64,000 nt of DNA, from assembly GCF_020514095.1 (NCBI RefSeq), contig NZ_VTKY01000005.1:62001-126000 (forward strand), written 5' to 3'. The notes under the pieces are model-generated. The model saw only the letters and a program-made list of their open reading frames with translations, was not told where the DNA came from and searched no databases. Source of the DNA: Synechococcus sp. MU1643 (GTDB lineage: Bacteria > Cyanobacteriota > Cyanobacteriia > PCC-6307 > Cyanobiaceae). This document shows positions 27,204 to 36,531 of the stretch, in pieces (within the stretch, counting starts at the first letter, position 1; every line of letters begins with the position of its first letter). A program made the position numbers and the translations under genes.

Positions 27204-28091
27204 TCAAAGCCGCCGAGCCAGTTCTCTGAGACTGGCTCGGCATTGGCTCAAGTAACTCCCCCCAAACAAATTGGCGTGGTTGAGCAGGTGGTAGAGGTTG
27301 TAGATCTCCACTCGACCGTAAGCGCCTGGAGCCTCGGGTAGCACCTCCCGATATCCCGATCGGAAGTCTTCTCCGAAGCCCCCGAACAGCCGGGTCATGG
27401 CCACATCAACTTCCCGATCAGCCCACCAGCTGGCGGGATCAAAAATGCTCCCCCGTCCATCGCTCAGACAGGCAGCATTCCCACCCCAGAGATCGCCGTG
27501 AACCAAGGCCGGACGCGGTTGATGCTCGTTCAGATGCTCTGCGAGGCATAGCAACAACGGATTGAGGTCCGTTGAAACCTGCTTCAACCCATAAAGGGCT
27601 TCCATTTGCGGGCGCAGCCTGAGCTCTACGAAGGCCGATCCCCAGTCATCGCACCACCCCCCCGGTTGAGGTCCAGCGCCGATGAAGCCGTCACGATGCC
27701 AGCCGAAACGACCTGGGCTGGATGCGATCGACGATTGATGCAGCAGTGCCAAACCCCGGCCGAGGGCCGTTTGGTCGCTGCCAGCGCAATCCAACCAAGG
27801 CAACAGCAGCACCGCACCATGGGGCAGTGCTGCCAGAGCGATGGGCTGCGGCACAACCAGGAAGGAGGCATCGGCTTGGGCATGCAAAGCCTCAAGGGCC
27901 TCCGCCTCCACCTCAAACAAGGGCAACGCGCTAGCGCCACCGCTTTTGGCAAACAACACCTGACCATCAAGCAGGTGCAGTTTCCAGGCCTGATGAATGC
28001 AACCACCACCGACGGGGGAGACATCCGTGATGACAGCCCCCGCCAACGGGCCGTCTTCCGCGGTGAGATCCCGGCGCAGTTCGCTGTTCAT
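27204..28091 (-). CDS. Fructosamine kinase-family protein
   Basis: The 295-residue protein has an aminoglycoside/choline kinase-like fold: N-terminal ATP lobe GGGCIHQAWKLHL...LFAKSGG, catalytic HGDLWGGNAAC and metal-binding SIFDPASWWADREVDVAM. Fructosamine-3-kinases phosphorylate sugar-lysine adducts so that they decay, repairing glycated proteins. ATG 28091 (MNSELRRDL) fits the family start. It converges on the CAAD gene with three bases between stops. Confidence 0.9.
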   Translation of the reverse strand: MNSELRRDLTAEDGPLAGAVITDVSPVGGGCIHQAWKLHLLDGQVLFAKSGGASALPLFEVEAEALEALHAQADASFLVVPQPIALAALPHGAVLLLPWLDCAGSDQTALGRGLALLHQSSIASSPGRFGWHRDGFIGAGPQPGGWCDDWGSAFVELRLRPQMEALYGLKQVSTDLNPLLLCLAEHLNEHQPRPALVHGDLWGGNAACLSDGRGSIFDPASWWADREVDVAMTRLFGGFGEDFRSGYREVLPEAPGAYGRVEIYNLYHLLNHANLFGGSYLSQCRASLRELARRL

Positions 28092-28141
28092 CCTCAGCAA
28101 GCCCCCTGTCTTGCCAGCATGGCCCGATTCTCCAGAGCGTC

Positions 28142-29644
28142 GTGAGCGATTCCAGCGTGATCGTGGTGGGCGGTGGGATCGCTGGCTTAACCGCAGCGGC
28201 ACTGCTTGCCCGCGATGGCGTCGACGTCACGTTGCTGGAAGCGCATCAACAACCGGGGGGATGTGCCGGAACGTTCCGGCGTGGTCCATGGGTGTTCGAT
28301 GTTGGGGCGACCCAGGTCGCCGGGTTGGAGCCCGGTGGCAGTCATGCGCGACTGCTCAAGCATCTGGACATGCCTCTGCCCACGGCCGAGCTTCTGAACC
28401 CAGGTTGTGTGGTCGACCTGGGAGATGGCTCCCCTCCTATTTCGCTCTGGCATGACCCGGAAGCCTGGGCCGCCGAACGTGAGCGTCAATTCCCTGGCAG
28501 CCAACGCTTCTGGAGTCTTTGCCATCAGTTGCATTCCAGCAACTGGCAGTTCGCCAACCAGGACCCCGTGGTAACACCGCGCTCCCTCTGGGATCTCGGC
28601 ACATTGCTGCGGGCCCTGCGTCCGGCAACGCTGGCATCGGGACTGTTCACAGGTCTAACCATCGCCGATCTGTTGCAGCTATGTGGGTGCGGTGACGATC
28701 AACGGCTGCGGCGCTTTCTCGACCTCCAGCTAAAGCTGTACTCCCAGGAGCCGGCCGATCGCACGGCGGCGCTGTACGGCGCAACCGTCCTGCAAATGGC
28801 CCAAGCACCGCTCGGGCTCTGGCATCTGGAGGGATCGATGCAGGTGCTGAGCAATCAGCTGGTGGCCACCATTGAACGTGACGGCGGAACGGTGCTGATG
28901 AAGCATCGGGTCACCAAGCTGCAGCCCAGCTCATTCGGTTGGCAGGTGAATGTGAGGTCCGGTAAGGGCGCGGAACAACAACTCAGCAGCCGCGATGTGG
29001 TCTGCAGCCTGCCCCCCCAGTGCCTGCTGGAGCTGATCAAACCGGATCAGCTGCCCAAGGGCTACCGCAAACGACTGCAGACCCTGCATGAACCGAGTGG
29101 TGCACTGGTGCTCTACGGAGCGGTGCGGCGTGATGCACTGCCGAATCCCTGCCCAGGTCATCTCCAGCGGGGCTGCGCATCCCCGGGATCCCTTTTCGTC
29201 TCTGTCAGCCGCGAGGGAGATGGCCGTGCGCCAAAGGGGCAGGCCACCTTGATTGCCAGCGTGTTCACCCCAATAGGCGACTGGTGCCACTTGCCGGAGC
29301 CGGAGTACCAACAGCGCAAAACAGAGACGCTGAACCTGATCCAAGCCGAACTAAAATGCTGGCTGTCACTTGAAGACGACGCCTGGTTGCACGCTGAACT
29401 GGCAACACCACGGGGCTTCGCCGGTTGGACAGGCCGTCCCAATGGCATGGTCGGAGGCCTTGGACAGCATCCAAGCCGGTTCGGCCCCTTCGGCTTGGCA
29501 GGACGAACGCCCATACCTGGTCTTTGGCTCTGCGGCGACAGCATCCATCCGGGAGAAGGCACAGCAGGGGTGAGCCTGTCAGCCCTGAATGCTTGCCGTC
29601 AGCTCAGAGCTGAACGGGGACAACCCCTCAGCTTTCAGAGCTGA
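28142..29644 (+). CDS. CrtI/CrtH/CrtD-family carotenoid desaturase or isomerase
   Basis: The 500-residue FAD protein opens with the dinucleotide-binding motif VIVVGGGIAGLTAAALLARDG and closes with GLWLCGDSIHPGEGTAGVSL, the FAD-contact block of phytoene desaturase-related enzymes. The internal region (PGGCAGTFRRGPWVFDVGAT) also fits. Marine Synechococcus genomes often label this gene CrtD (C-3',4' desaturase), but I cannot separate CrtD from CrtH-like isomerase by reading. The start is GTG 28142. The 3' end overlaps convergent tyrA by 17 nt. Confidence 0.78.
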   Translation: MSDSSVIVVGGGIAGLTAAALLARDGVDVTLLEAHQQPGGCAGTFRRGPWVFDVGATQVAGLEPGGSHARLLKHLDMPLPTAELLNPGCVVDLGDGSPPISLWHDPEAWAAERERQFPGSQRFWSLCHQLHSSNWQFANQDPVVTPRSLWDLGTLLRALRPATLASGLFTGLTIADLLQLCGCGDDQRLRRFLDLQLKLYSQEPADRTAALYGATVLQMAQAPLGLWHLEGSMQVLSNQLVATIERDGGTVLMKHRVTKLQPSSFGWQVNVRSGKGAEQQLSSRDVVCSLPPQCLLELIKPDQLPKGYRKRLQTLHEPSGALVLYGAVRRDALPNPCPGHLQRGCASPGSLFVSVSREGDGRAPKGQATLIASVFTPIGDWCHLPEPEYQQRKTETLNLIQAELKCWLSLEDDAWLHAELATPRGFAGWTGRPNGMVGGLGQHPSRFGPFGLAGRTPIPGLWLCGDSIHPGEGTAGVSLSALNACRQLRAERGQPLSFQS

Positions 29645-30509
29645 CCTCCCCCGGTGCCCTCAAAAAATCCGGGCGCAGGGTCTGCGTTCGGCGCAGTTCC
29701 AACTCAAGCTGAGACCAGTTTTTCTGGAGAACAGCATCTTCGAGCTGCTCCAGGCTCCAGCGGTAGGCCGCCAAGCCGCGCAACACCGCCTCCCGGTTGG
29801 TGGAGGCCATCGCCACCCCCAGCTGGGGGTTCCCTCCACCCACGCGACTGGTGTCGGCAAAGCCACTGGACGCCAACACCATGGCTAGCTGCCGGATCTC
29901 CGGATCCCGTTCATCGCCCACCGACCGCAGCAGTGCAGCACTGACCAACACCGGCATGTGGGAAATCAGAGCAACCGCCTGGTCGTGCTGGGAGGCGGTG
30001 GACGTCAGCCAATGACCGCCCACGCTGACTGCCAGATCACGAACCTGGGCCAGGGCAGTGGAGTCTGTTTCTTGATCCGGAGTTGCGATCCAAGGGCGGC
30101 CGCGGAACAGATCCGTCACCCCAGCCTCAACGCCCGCCTCAGCTGTGCCTGCCATGGGGTGACTGGCTACAAAGCGGGGATGCCGCTGGCGCCAAGCCTC
30201 CAACACCGGCTCTTTGACCGAACCGACATCGGTGACCACCGCTGCTTCAGGTAGGGCGGCAACGAGCTCATCCGGTGGGTTCAATAGCAAGGGAATTGGC
30301 AACGCCAGGATCACCAGATCGCAATCCGAGAGGCTGGTGGGATCGGTCGACACCGCTCCCACCAGCCCTCGGGCCATGGCGCGATCAGCCGTGGCCTGAC
30401 GATGCACGAGGCCCTGCACAGTCCAGCCCCGTGCCTGGAGATCCAAACCAAGGGATCCCCCAATCAATCCAAGGCCAACAATCCCCACACGTCCCGGTTG
30501 CACCGCCAT
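29628..30509 (-). CDS. tyrA: Prephenate/arogenate dehydrogenase
   Basis: The enzyme oxidatively decarboxylates prephenate or arogenate in tyrosine synthesis. The NADP-binding fold is VGIVGLGLIGGSLGLDL near the N-terminus, with TDVGSVK and the catalytic ASHPMAGTAEAG further on, and a C-terminal helical dimer domain. Cyanobacterial TyrA enzymes usually use arogenate and NADP; specificity here is inferred. I chose the ATG of MAVQPGRVG (293 residues) over an earlier ATG at 30554. Confidence 0.92.
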   Translation of the reverse strand: MAVQPGRVGIVGLGLIGGSLGLDLQARGWTVQGLVHRQATADRAMARGLVGAVSTDPTSLSDCDLVILALPIPLLLNPPDELVAALPEAAVVTDVGSVKEPVLEAWRQRHPRFVASHPMAGTAEAGVEAGVTDLFRGRPWIATPDQETDSTALAQVRDLAVSVGGHWLTSTASQHDQAVALISHMPVLVSAALLRSVGDERDPEIRQLAMVLASSGFADTSRVGGGNPQLGVAMASTNREAVLRGLAAYRWSLEQLEDAVLQKNWSQLELELRRTQTLRPDFLRAPGEVSSES

Positions 30510-30592
30510 CCCTCCCGCAGGGTCGTGAAGCCATGTTGATGGATGGATTGCCATGAACCAATCGCCGGGGGGACCCTGCTTAGGGTTTGAGG

Positions 30593-32038
30593 ATGTTGGA
30601 AGCCCAGGCCCACCATCAGATCAAAACCCTGCTTCGCCAGGAGGAATCGGACTGGCCCCACCACCTGACCCTGAGCCGGCTTGTAGCAAGAAGCCTGAGG
30701 CGTCGCGATACGACTCTCGTTCAGCTCCCCCCCAGCAGCAGCGAACGATGGTGGCTCGGTCTGCTGGTGCCGCTGTGCCTGGCTCCCGAAGCAGGAGCGC
30801 TGGTGCTGACGCCCCCCCAGCGCCGGCGCCTGCTGCAGTTGGAATTGCCCCGTCTCCGCAACCAGGGCCTGAGGCTTCCCTGCTGGCAGGGGCCAAAGCC
30901 TCCGGAGGGTCCACAGCTCTGGCTGATGGATGTTGGCGAGCTGATTCAGGCCCATCGGGACGGGCACTTGGGCCAACGGCAACTGCTGATCCCTGAGATG
31001 GATCAATTGAGCCGGAGGATGCGCAACGCTCTCAGCTTGGAGATCGAGCATCAGCACTGGGATGAGCTACGCCAGGCCTGTCCCCAGGCTGAATCCGGAT
31101 TGCTGGAGCTGCATGACCGCATGAGCCGGCAGCTGTTCGCTGATGCCACGAGGCCCGGTTGCGCTGTGCGACTCGAAGGCTCAGCCGGGCAGGCCCTACG
31201 TGACCTGCTTCAGCTATTGCCAGCCAGCCCTGAGCCATGGGACACCCTCCGAAGCATCAACCCGGCGGAGTGGAGTCAATGGGCTGAACTGGATCACCGG
31301 CTGCTCCAGTGGTGCTGGAAGCTGGCCCCCCTCGAACCACTCCAACTGCTGAGGGGGGTGCTGCTGGATCACCCCTGCCTGATGTTCAGCAGCAATGGAG
31401 ACGACGCCAGGCTGGATCTGGAATTCGAACAGGCCGGAGTAGTCCCTGACGTGCGGGCAACACTGCGTGAACGGGAGCTGAATGAACCGCTCCCCCTCTA
31501 TGCCCCGCGTCGCCAACCGCTGCCGAACACACGGATCTACGCCCAACATCTCCTGGAGGAGAGCAGACGGCTCATCCTTGGCCAGGCGGGGCTCACCATC
31601 GTTTTGATCAATGACGACCAGCTGCGTCGGCAGCTGACCAGCTCCCTGGCTGCGGAATTCGGACGCCGTGTAGTGCAGGAGTCGACAGCACCCGAAAGCA
31701 ATGGCGTGGTGACCTGCAGCTGGGACTGGTGGCTGGAGCATCAGGAGCAGCTGCCACCCCCAGCACAGCTAATTATCGGCATGCTCCCCATCGCCAGCCT
31801 GGACAATCCGCTCACCTCGGCTCGGGTGGAACGGTTGAAGCAGCAGGGAGACGACTGGTTCCGCACCCTTCTGCTGCCGGAAGCCCTGAGCCTGATCCCT
31901 GGCGCCATTGCACCGCTGCGCCGCAGTGGTGGTCGCCTGGCCATCCTCGATGGCCGCCTCCGAGGGCGCAGCTGGGGTGATCAGGTGCTGCATCGACTGG
32001 AACCTTTGATTCCATTGCAGCGACTGCTGCCGGAGTGA
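30593..32038 (+). CDS. DinG/XPD-like helicase-fold protein lacking canonical motifs
   Basis: The 481-residue product can be laid along a DinG-like superfamily 2 helicase: TLVQLPPSSSERWWLG sits at the Walker A place but has no GxGKT/S; LLIPEMDQL replaces the DEAH box; and the C-terminal LLLPEALSLIPGAIAPLRRS with RLAILDGRLRGRSWG corresponds to motif VI and the end of DinG. It is probably inactive as an ATPase. The upstream TTG 30587 is possible, but ATG 30593 is preferred. It is divergent from tyrA. Confidence 0.65.
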   Translation: MLEAQAHHQIKTLLRQEESDWPHHLTLSRLVARSLRRRDTTLVQLPPSSSERWWLGLLVPLCLAPEAGALVLTPPQRRRLLQLELPRLRNQGLRLPCWQGPKPPEGPQLWLMDVGELIQAHRDGHLGQRQLLIPEMDQLSRRMRNALSLEIEHQHWDELRQACPQAESGLLELHDRMSRQLFADATRPGCAVRLEGSAGQALRDLLQLLPASPEPWDTLRSINPAEWSQWAELDHRLLQWCWKLAPLEPLQLLRGVLLDHPCLMFSSNGDDARLDLEFEQAGVVPDVRATLRERELNEPLPLYAPRRQPLPNTRIYAQHLLEESRRLILGQAGLTIVLINDDQLRRQLTSSLAAEFGRRVVQESTAPESNGVVTCSWDWWLEHQEQLPPPAQLIIGMLPIASLDNPLTSARVERLKQQGDDWFRTLLLPEALSLIPGAIAPLRRSGGRLAILDGRLRGRSWGDQVLHRLEPLIPLQRLLPE

Positions 32039-32073
32039 ACAACGCCTAACCTCCCTTCAACGTTCAGAAGTGC

Positions 32074-32322
32074 ATGGGAGAAGCACGCCGCCGGGCTGCC
32101 CAGGGCTTATCCCCCCGTCAGCCCAAGGCCAGCACCAAATCTGTTGACACCTCCCCACGCGTGGTGTCTTGGCTTCCGCTGACCCGCAACCAGACGCAGC
32201 AGTTCATGGCGGTGACGACCCGCGGCGCCTGGATCGGCATTGGAGGGATGGTGGTGCTCTGGATCACGGTGCGCTTCATCGGCCCAGCGGCCGGTTGGTG
32301 GACGCTTGCGGACACCCCCTGA
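32074..32322 (+). CDS. DUF2839-family small membrane protein
   Basis: The 82-residue protein starts with the characteristic MGEARRRAAQGL, has a basic/polar middle, and one membrane helix near residues 50-70 (AWIGIGGMVVLWITVRFIG). DUF2839 is a cyanobacterial family of unknown function. It lies 35 nt after the DinG-like gene. Confidence 0.8.
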   Translation: MGEARRRAAQGLSPRQPKASTKSVDTSPRVVSWLPLTRNQTQQFMAVTTRGAWIGIGGMVVLWITVRFIGPAAGWWTLADTP

Positions 32323-32392
32323 GCAATCAGCTCAACCCAACCAACGAAAACAAAAGAAAACCTTTAGTCTGTGTCTCAATGGAGACTCAGTC

Positions 32393-32737
32393 ATGTTTCC
32401 GCGTTTAGCCGAGCACTACAGATCGGTCGTTGAAGACCTGGTGATGAGCCTGCAGGCCCTCACCAGCAGCCTGCAATGCGCCGGCCTAACAGCCACCTGT
32501 TACTCCTGTGGCGACGGTTGCGATGGCCATGGGGCCTCGTTTGTGGCAGACATTGGCGATGGCCACATGGTGCGCTTTCTTGTCTCCGACTTCGGCATCA
32601 GCTGGGTGGAGTCCCGCAACGGCCGAGAACTGGTGAAGCTAGAAGGGGCTGAAGCCATCCAGGAACTGCAGCGGATGGCAGATCTGGCCCAAGAGGGCCA
32701 AATCCGCACCATGCAGCCCTTGGCCCAAGCCGCCTGA
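32393..32737 (+). CDS. DUF1815-family protein
   Basis: The 114-residue protein matches the cyanobacterial DUF1815 family: MFPRLAEHYRSVVEDLVM, LTATCYSCGDGC, HMVRFLVSDFGISWVES and NGRELVKLEGAEAIQEL. There are three Cys in the CYSCGDGC area. Function is unknown; it is soluble. Its stop is two bases from the end of convergent recA. Confidence 0.85.
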   Translation: MFPRLAEHYRSVVEDLVMSLQALTSSLQCAGLTATCYSCGDGCDGHGASFVADIGDGHMVRFLVSDFGISWVESRNGRELVKLEGAEAIQELQRMADLAQEGQIRTMQPLAQAA

Positions 32738-32739
32738 TA

Positions 32740-33861
32740 TCAGGCGGCCTCTGAAGCCTTCGCCGGAGCCGACTTATCGGCAGCAGCCGTTTTGGCAGCG
32801 GCGGCGAGAGGTCGCATCGAATTCGCCTTCACCTCAGATCCTTCGGTCAGTTTCTGACGCACCAGTGTTTCGATGGTGGCCGTTGCGTCAGGGTTCTCTT
32901 CCATCCAAGCAATGGTGTTGTCACGACCCTGACCGATGTTATCGCCCTCATAGCTGTACCAAGCGCCCTTGCGAACAACAATGCCCGTCTCCTCAGCGAG
33001 ATCAAGCAGACAACCCAAGGTGCTGATGCCGCGGCCAAAGAGAATGTCGAATTCGGCAATGCGGAAGGGTGGCGCCACCTTGTTTTTCGCCACTTTCACC
33101 TTCGCCCTGATACCGAATTCCTCAGTTCCCTTCTTGAGCGTCTGAATTCGACGGATGTCGAGGCGAACCGAGGCATAGAACTTGAGCGCGTTGCCTCCAG
33201 TGGTGGTCTCTGGGTTGCCGTAGGTGACACCAATCTTGAGACGCAACTGGTTGAGGAAGATGACGGTGCAACCCGACTTGCCGATGTTGCCTGTGATCTT
33301 CCGCATCGCCTGACTCATCAGACGCGCTTGGGCGCCAACCGCCAGGTCTCCCATCTCACCTTCGATCTCAGCACGGGGGGTGAGGGCAGCCACCGAGTCG
33401 ACGACGACGAGGTCCACCGCCGCGGATCGCACCAACTGGTCAACAATCTCCAGCGCCATCTCACCGGTGTCTGGTTGGGAAACCAGCAGGTTCTCGACAT
33501 CAACGCCCAAAGATGCGGCATAGACGGGATCCAGGGCATGCTCCGCATCCACAAAGGCCGCAACACCACCACGCTGTTGCACTTCAGCAATCGCGTGCAG
33601 GGTGAGCGTGGTTTTACCGGAACTTTCCGGGCCATAAACCTCCACCACACGACCCTTCGGGTAACCACCACCCAAAGCGAGATCTAGGGTCAGCGCACCG
33701 GTGGAAATCGTCTCCACCCGCATGCGGGAGGCATCCCCCAGCCGCATGATCGATCCCTTGCCGAAGTTGCGTTCGATCTGACCCAAAACCAGATTCAGTG
33801 CCTTGTCCCTCTCGCCTGAGGAACGGGGATCAGAAGCGCCGGATTTCATATCTGCAGGCAT
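32740..33861 (-). CDS. recA: Recombinase RecA
   Basis: RecA forms filaments on single-stranded DNA, drives strand exchange and triggers LexA self-cleavage. The 373-residue protein has Walker [10 protein letters not shown] (77-85), [11 protein letters not shown] (Walker B), [20 protein letters not shown] (L2 region) and a short Ala/Lys-rich C-terminal tail instead of the acidic tail of E. coli. A LexA-type box lies 65 nt upstream of the start codon. Confidence 0.98.
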   Translation of the reverse strand: MPADMKSGASDPRSSGERDKALNLVLGQIERNFGKGSIMRLGDASRMRVETISTGALTLDLALGGGYPKGRVVEVYGPESSGKTTLTLHAIAEVQQRGGVAAFVDAEHALDPVYAASLGVDVENLLVSQPDTGEMALEIVDQLVRSAAVDLVVVDSVAALTPRAEIEGEMGDLAVGAQARLMSQAMRKITGNIGKSGCTVIFLNQLRLKIGVTYGNPETTTGGNALKFYASVRLDIRRIQTLKKGTEEFGIRAKVKVAKNKVAPPFRIAEFDILFGRGISTLGCLLDLAEETGIVVRKGAWYSYEGDNIGQGRDNTIAWMEENPDATATIETLVRQKLTEGSEVKANSMRPLAAAAKTAAADKSAPAKASEAA

Positions 33862-33925
33862 GAGAAGGACCTGAAACTAAGGAACGAGAGATCCAATGCC
33901 ACAGAAGCGCCGAATCGTCTCAAGT

Positions 33926-33939
33926 AGTACAAGCGTACC
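33926..33939 (-). promoter_or_regulatory. LexA (SOS) box upstream of recA
   Basis: On the recA strand the site reads GGTACGCTTGTACT, which fits the cyanobacterial LexA consensus RGTACNNNDGTWCB at every position. It lies 65 nt upstream of the recA ATG, suitable for repression of the recA promoter. Confidence 0.75.
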
Positions 33940-33947
33940 GTAACGAA

Positions 33948-34697
33948 TCAGGGCCATTGCGCCAGGGGGGCCAGAAAGCGATCCGAATGGAGCAACGCAA
34001 TTCCAGGCGGAAGACCGCTCTGGTCCTTCGGGTGAAGATAGCCCCAACTCACCAGAAAACAGGGCAGTTGATCCAACCCTGGTGTTGAGCGCACCGCCTC
34101 AAGCGTCGCCCGGCGGTCTTCTACGAAGCCGCACAGGCTTCGCTGCCGCTGGAGCTGGAGCAGAACCTGAGGCTTAGCGCCAGCCTCACGACCATCCAGA
34201 CGCCAAGGATCCAGGCCAAGGCTGTTCAGCAGCTCAGCGGTGAAGGCCTGTGTTTTTGTCGTCAGAACAGCCCACTCCACCCCCTCTGCTTCCAACTGCT
34301 TCAGCCGCTCCACTAGGCCGGGGAAAGGTCGATGCAACGCCAACCACGCGGAACGGTTCTGCCGCACCGCTTCGTCTCTGGAGGCATCGAGTGCCGCCTG
34401 CAGCTGCTCCGGCTGCCATCCACGCCGTTGCAGTGCCAAGGCCTGCGCTTCCCCATAGGACTGCAGCCAAACCTGAAGGTTCAGCGCCGGCAGTTCCGCG
34501 GCCAGGAGCACCATTTCCCAACCATGGTGCACCCACGGCCGCAGCTGACGGAAGGCGTCAGGCACCTGATCAGGGGAGAAGCCCTCTGGAGCAGCCTCAA
34601 GACGACGACAGGCGTGCCAAGCACTCCACCAGTACTCGGCCATTCCATCGACGATGACCCCGTCGAAATCGAAGACCAGCAGTGGGCGAAGGTTCAT
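33948..34697 (-). CDS. HAD-superfamily hydrolase
   Basis: The 249-residue protein is a HAD phosphatase: motif I LLVFDFDGVIVDG, motif II VLTTKT, motif III Lys in GAKPQ, motif IV near GFVEDRRATLEAV. It has an alpha-helical cap domain (about 20-115). The substrate is unknown. The ATG is nine bases after the 3' end of tRNA-Gln on the same strand; a TTG at 34703 is also in frame. Confidence 0.85.
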   Translation of the reverse strand: MNLRPLLVFDFDGVIVDGMAEYWWSAWHACRRLEAAPEGFSPDQVPDAFRQLRPWVHHGWEMVLLAAELPALNLQVWLQSYGEAQALALQRRGWQPEQLQAALDASRDEAVRQNRSAWLALHRPFPGLVERLKQLEAEGVEWAVLTTKTQAFTAELLNSLGLDPWRLDGREAGAKPQVLLQLQRQRSLCGFVEDRRATLEAVRSTPGLDQLPCFLVSWGYLHPKDQSGLPPGIALLHSDRFLAPLAQWP

Positions 34698-34706
34698 GGA
34701 CAAAAA

Positions 34707-34778
34707 CTGGGCCGCTAGGATTCGAACCTAGGAATGGCGAGACCAAAACCCGCTGCCTTACCGCTTGGCGACGGCCCA
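34707..34778 (-). tRNA. tRNA-Gln (TTG)
   Basis: On the minus strand the fold gives acceptor TGGGCCG/CGGCCCA, anticodon loop TTTTGGT with TTG, T-arm GGTTCGAATCC, discriminator G; 72 nt. CCA is not encoded; the 3' end is followed by five T residues and then the HAD gene start. Confidence 0.95.
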
Positions 34779-34868
34779 CTGAACCGGAAAAGACCGCAAC
34801 TTGCGGTTCACCGGAGTACTAATAGTTACTCATAGCAGCCAACCGTTCGTCAATCCACCAACGAACGA

Positions 34869-36509
34869 TCAAGGAGGAAAAACCCTCAAGCGGGACAGTT
34901 CAGCCTCGCCGAAGACATCGCTGCGTAGCCGGTAACGCCGCACAAGATCGGCTTGCATCCGCAGAACACGCTCAGTTCGCGGCAGCAACTCCACCGGCCG
35001 GCCTTGAGGCATCACCACCTGTTCCACTGCAAGACGGCATTCCTCGAGAGCAGCCAATTCATCGTCCTGAGACACCCGGTCCGGTGAGGTGACCTCTGCG
35101 GCCGATTCGGTGGCCTGACGGCGCAGAAGACGGGCCATGGCACGGGTCACCTGGGGCAGGGTGTCGGATTTAATCACCAGAATCGGGATCCCCAGATCCC
35201 TGGCCTGACGGCGCAGGGACGGTTGACGGCTGAGGCCGAGCCGAACGCTCAACACCACATCGGCATCACTCAAATCATCCACAACCTGCGCCTTCCAGCC
35301 GTGGGAACGGATGGCCTCCCCCACAACACGAGGAGGGACCCCGCAACAGAGAACCTGCAGGTGCTCGGCGCTGGTCTCCGGAGAGGATTGTTCGACTGCT
35401 GCACTTACCTTGCGGACACTGACAGCAGGCATTGGCACGGGAACTGAGACGGCTTGTTCCGTAAACGGACGTTGGGACGGAGGGCGCAGCAAACCCGAAG
35501 ACTGCGGCGGGTCCACCAGCTGAACGCCCCCCTCAGGCGTCAGCTCGCGCTCCTGAACCCTGGGTTTCAGACCCCGAAGCAGTTGGTCCACGGTGGCGGC
35601 AACGTCAGTGTGTATGGCCCAGCGCTGCCGGCTATGCATTTCAACTGCAACCGGAAAAGTCGGTTCGGCGGCGCGCTCCAACACCGTTTTCTGACTGCGA
35701 CGCCGCCGGGCCTCCTCATCCCCGAGGGTGACCGTCTGAATTCCTCCCACCAGATCGCTGAGGGTGGGGTTCTTGATCAGGTTGGCCAAAGCATTGCCGT
35801 GAGCTGTGGCGACAAGCACCACGCCACGTTCAGCGATGGTGCGCGCGGCCTGTGCTTCCAGCTCTGTGCCGATCTCATCGATCACGATGACTTCTGGCAT
35901 GTGATTTTCTACCGCCTCGATCATGGTTTGGTGCTGCAGCTCAGGCCTGGCCACCTGCATGCGGCGGGCCCGACCGATCGCGGGGTGGGGTATGTCGCCA
36001 TCACCGGCGATCTCATTGCTCGTGTCGATCACAACAACGCGCCGCTCCAGCTCATCTGAAAGGACCCGGGCGATCTCACGCAACGCCGTTGTCTTGCCAA
36101 CACCCGGGCGCCCCATCAACAGCAGGGATTGCCCTCCATCCAGGAGGTCCCGCACCATGGCAACGGTGCCGAACACGGCTCGCCCCACCCGGCAGGTCAG
36201 ACCGACCACCTCGCCCTGACGGTTGCGGATCGCACTAATCCGGTGAAGCGTTCGTTCGATTCCCGCCCGGTTATCGCCACCGAACTGACCAAGCCTGGCC
36301 ACCACGGCCGCCAGATCCTGCCGAGACAAGGGCGTGGAGCCCAGCTCAAGGGCACGGCCTGAATAACGCGCTTCCGGAACCCGACCGAGATCGAGCACCA
36401 CCTCAAGCAACTGCTGTCGCGCCTCTTCAGGCTGCAACTGCTCCTGCACGGCGTCCGGGAGGAGCTCAAGAAGGCGATCCAGATCGTCGGTGACCCGTTG
36501 CGTGCCCAT
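34869..36509 (-). CDS. Ycf45-like AAA ATPase with C-terminal R3H-type region
   Basis: The 546-residue protein has an ATPase domain related to SpoIIIAA/Ycf45: Walker [17 protein letters not shown], Walker [12 protein letters not shown], and [15 protein letters not shown]. After a proline-rich linker comes a KH-like section ([18 protein letters not shown]) and a C-terminal R3H-like tail ([16 protein letters not shown]). These suggest binding of single-stranded nucleic acid; the biological role is not established. It starts 22 nt downstream of ldpA on the same strand. ATG 36509 ([10 protein letters not shown]) is chosen over an earlier start inside ldpA. Confidence 0.85.
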   Translation of the reverse strand: MGTQRVTDDLDRLLELLPDAVQEQLQPEEARQQLLEVVLDLGRVPEARYSGRALELGSTPLSRQDLAAVVARLGQFGGDNRAGIERTLHRISAIRNRQGEVVGLTCRVGRAVFGTVAMVRDLLDGGQSLLLMGRPGVGKTTALREIARVLSDELERRVVVIDTSNEIAGDGDIPHPAIGRARRMQVARPELQHQTMIEAVENHMPEVIVIDEIGTELEAQAARTIAERGVVLVATAHGNALANLIKNPTLSDLVGGIQTVTLGDEEARRRRSQKTVLERAAEPTFPVAVEMHSRQRWAIHTDVAATVDQLLRGLKPRVQERELTPEGGVQLVDPPQSSGLLRPPSQRPFTEQAVSVPVPMPAVSVRKVSAAVEQSSPETSAEHLQVLCCGVPPRVVGEAIRSHGWKAQVVDDLSDADVVLSVRLGLSRQPSLRRQARDLGIPILVIKSDTLPQVTRAMARLLRRQATESAAEVTSPDRVSQDDELAALEECRLAVEQVVMPQGRPVELLPRTERVLRMQADLVRRYRLRSDVFGEAELSRLRVFPP

Positions 36510-36531
36510 GGGATCTGCGCGTTTCAGCCTT

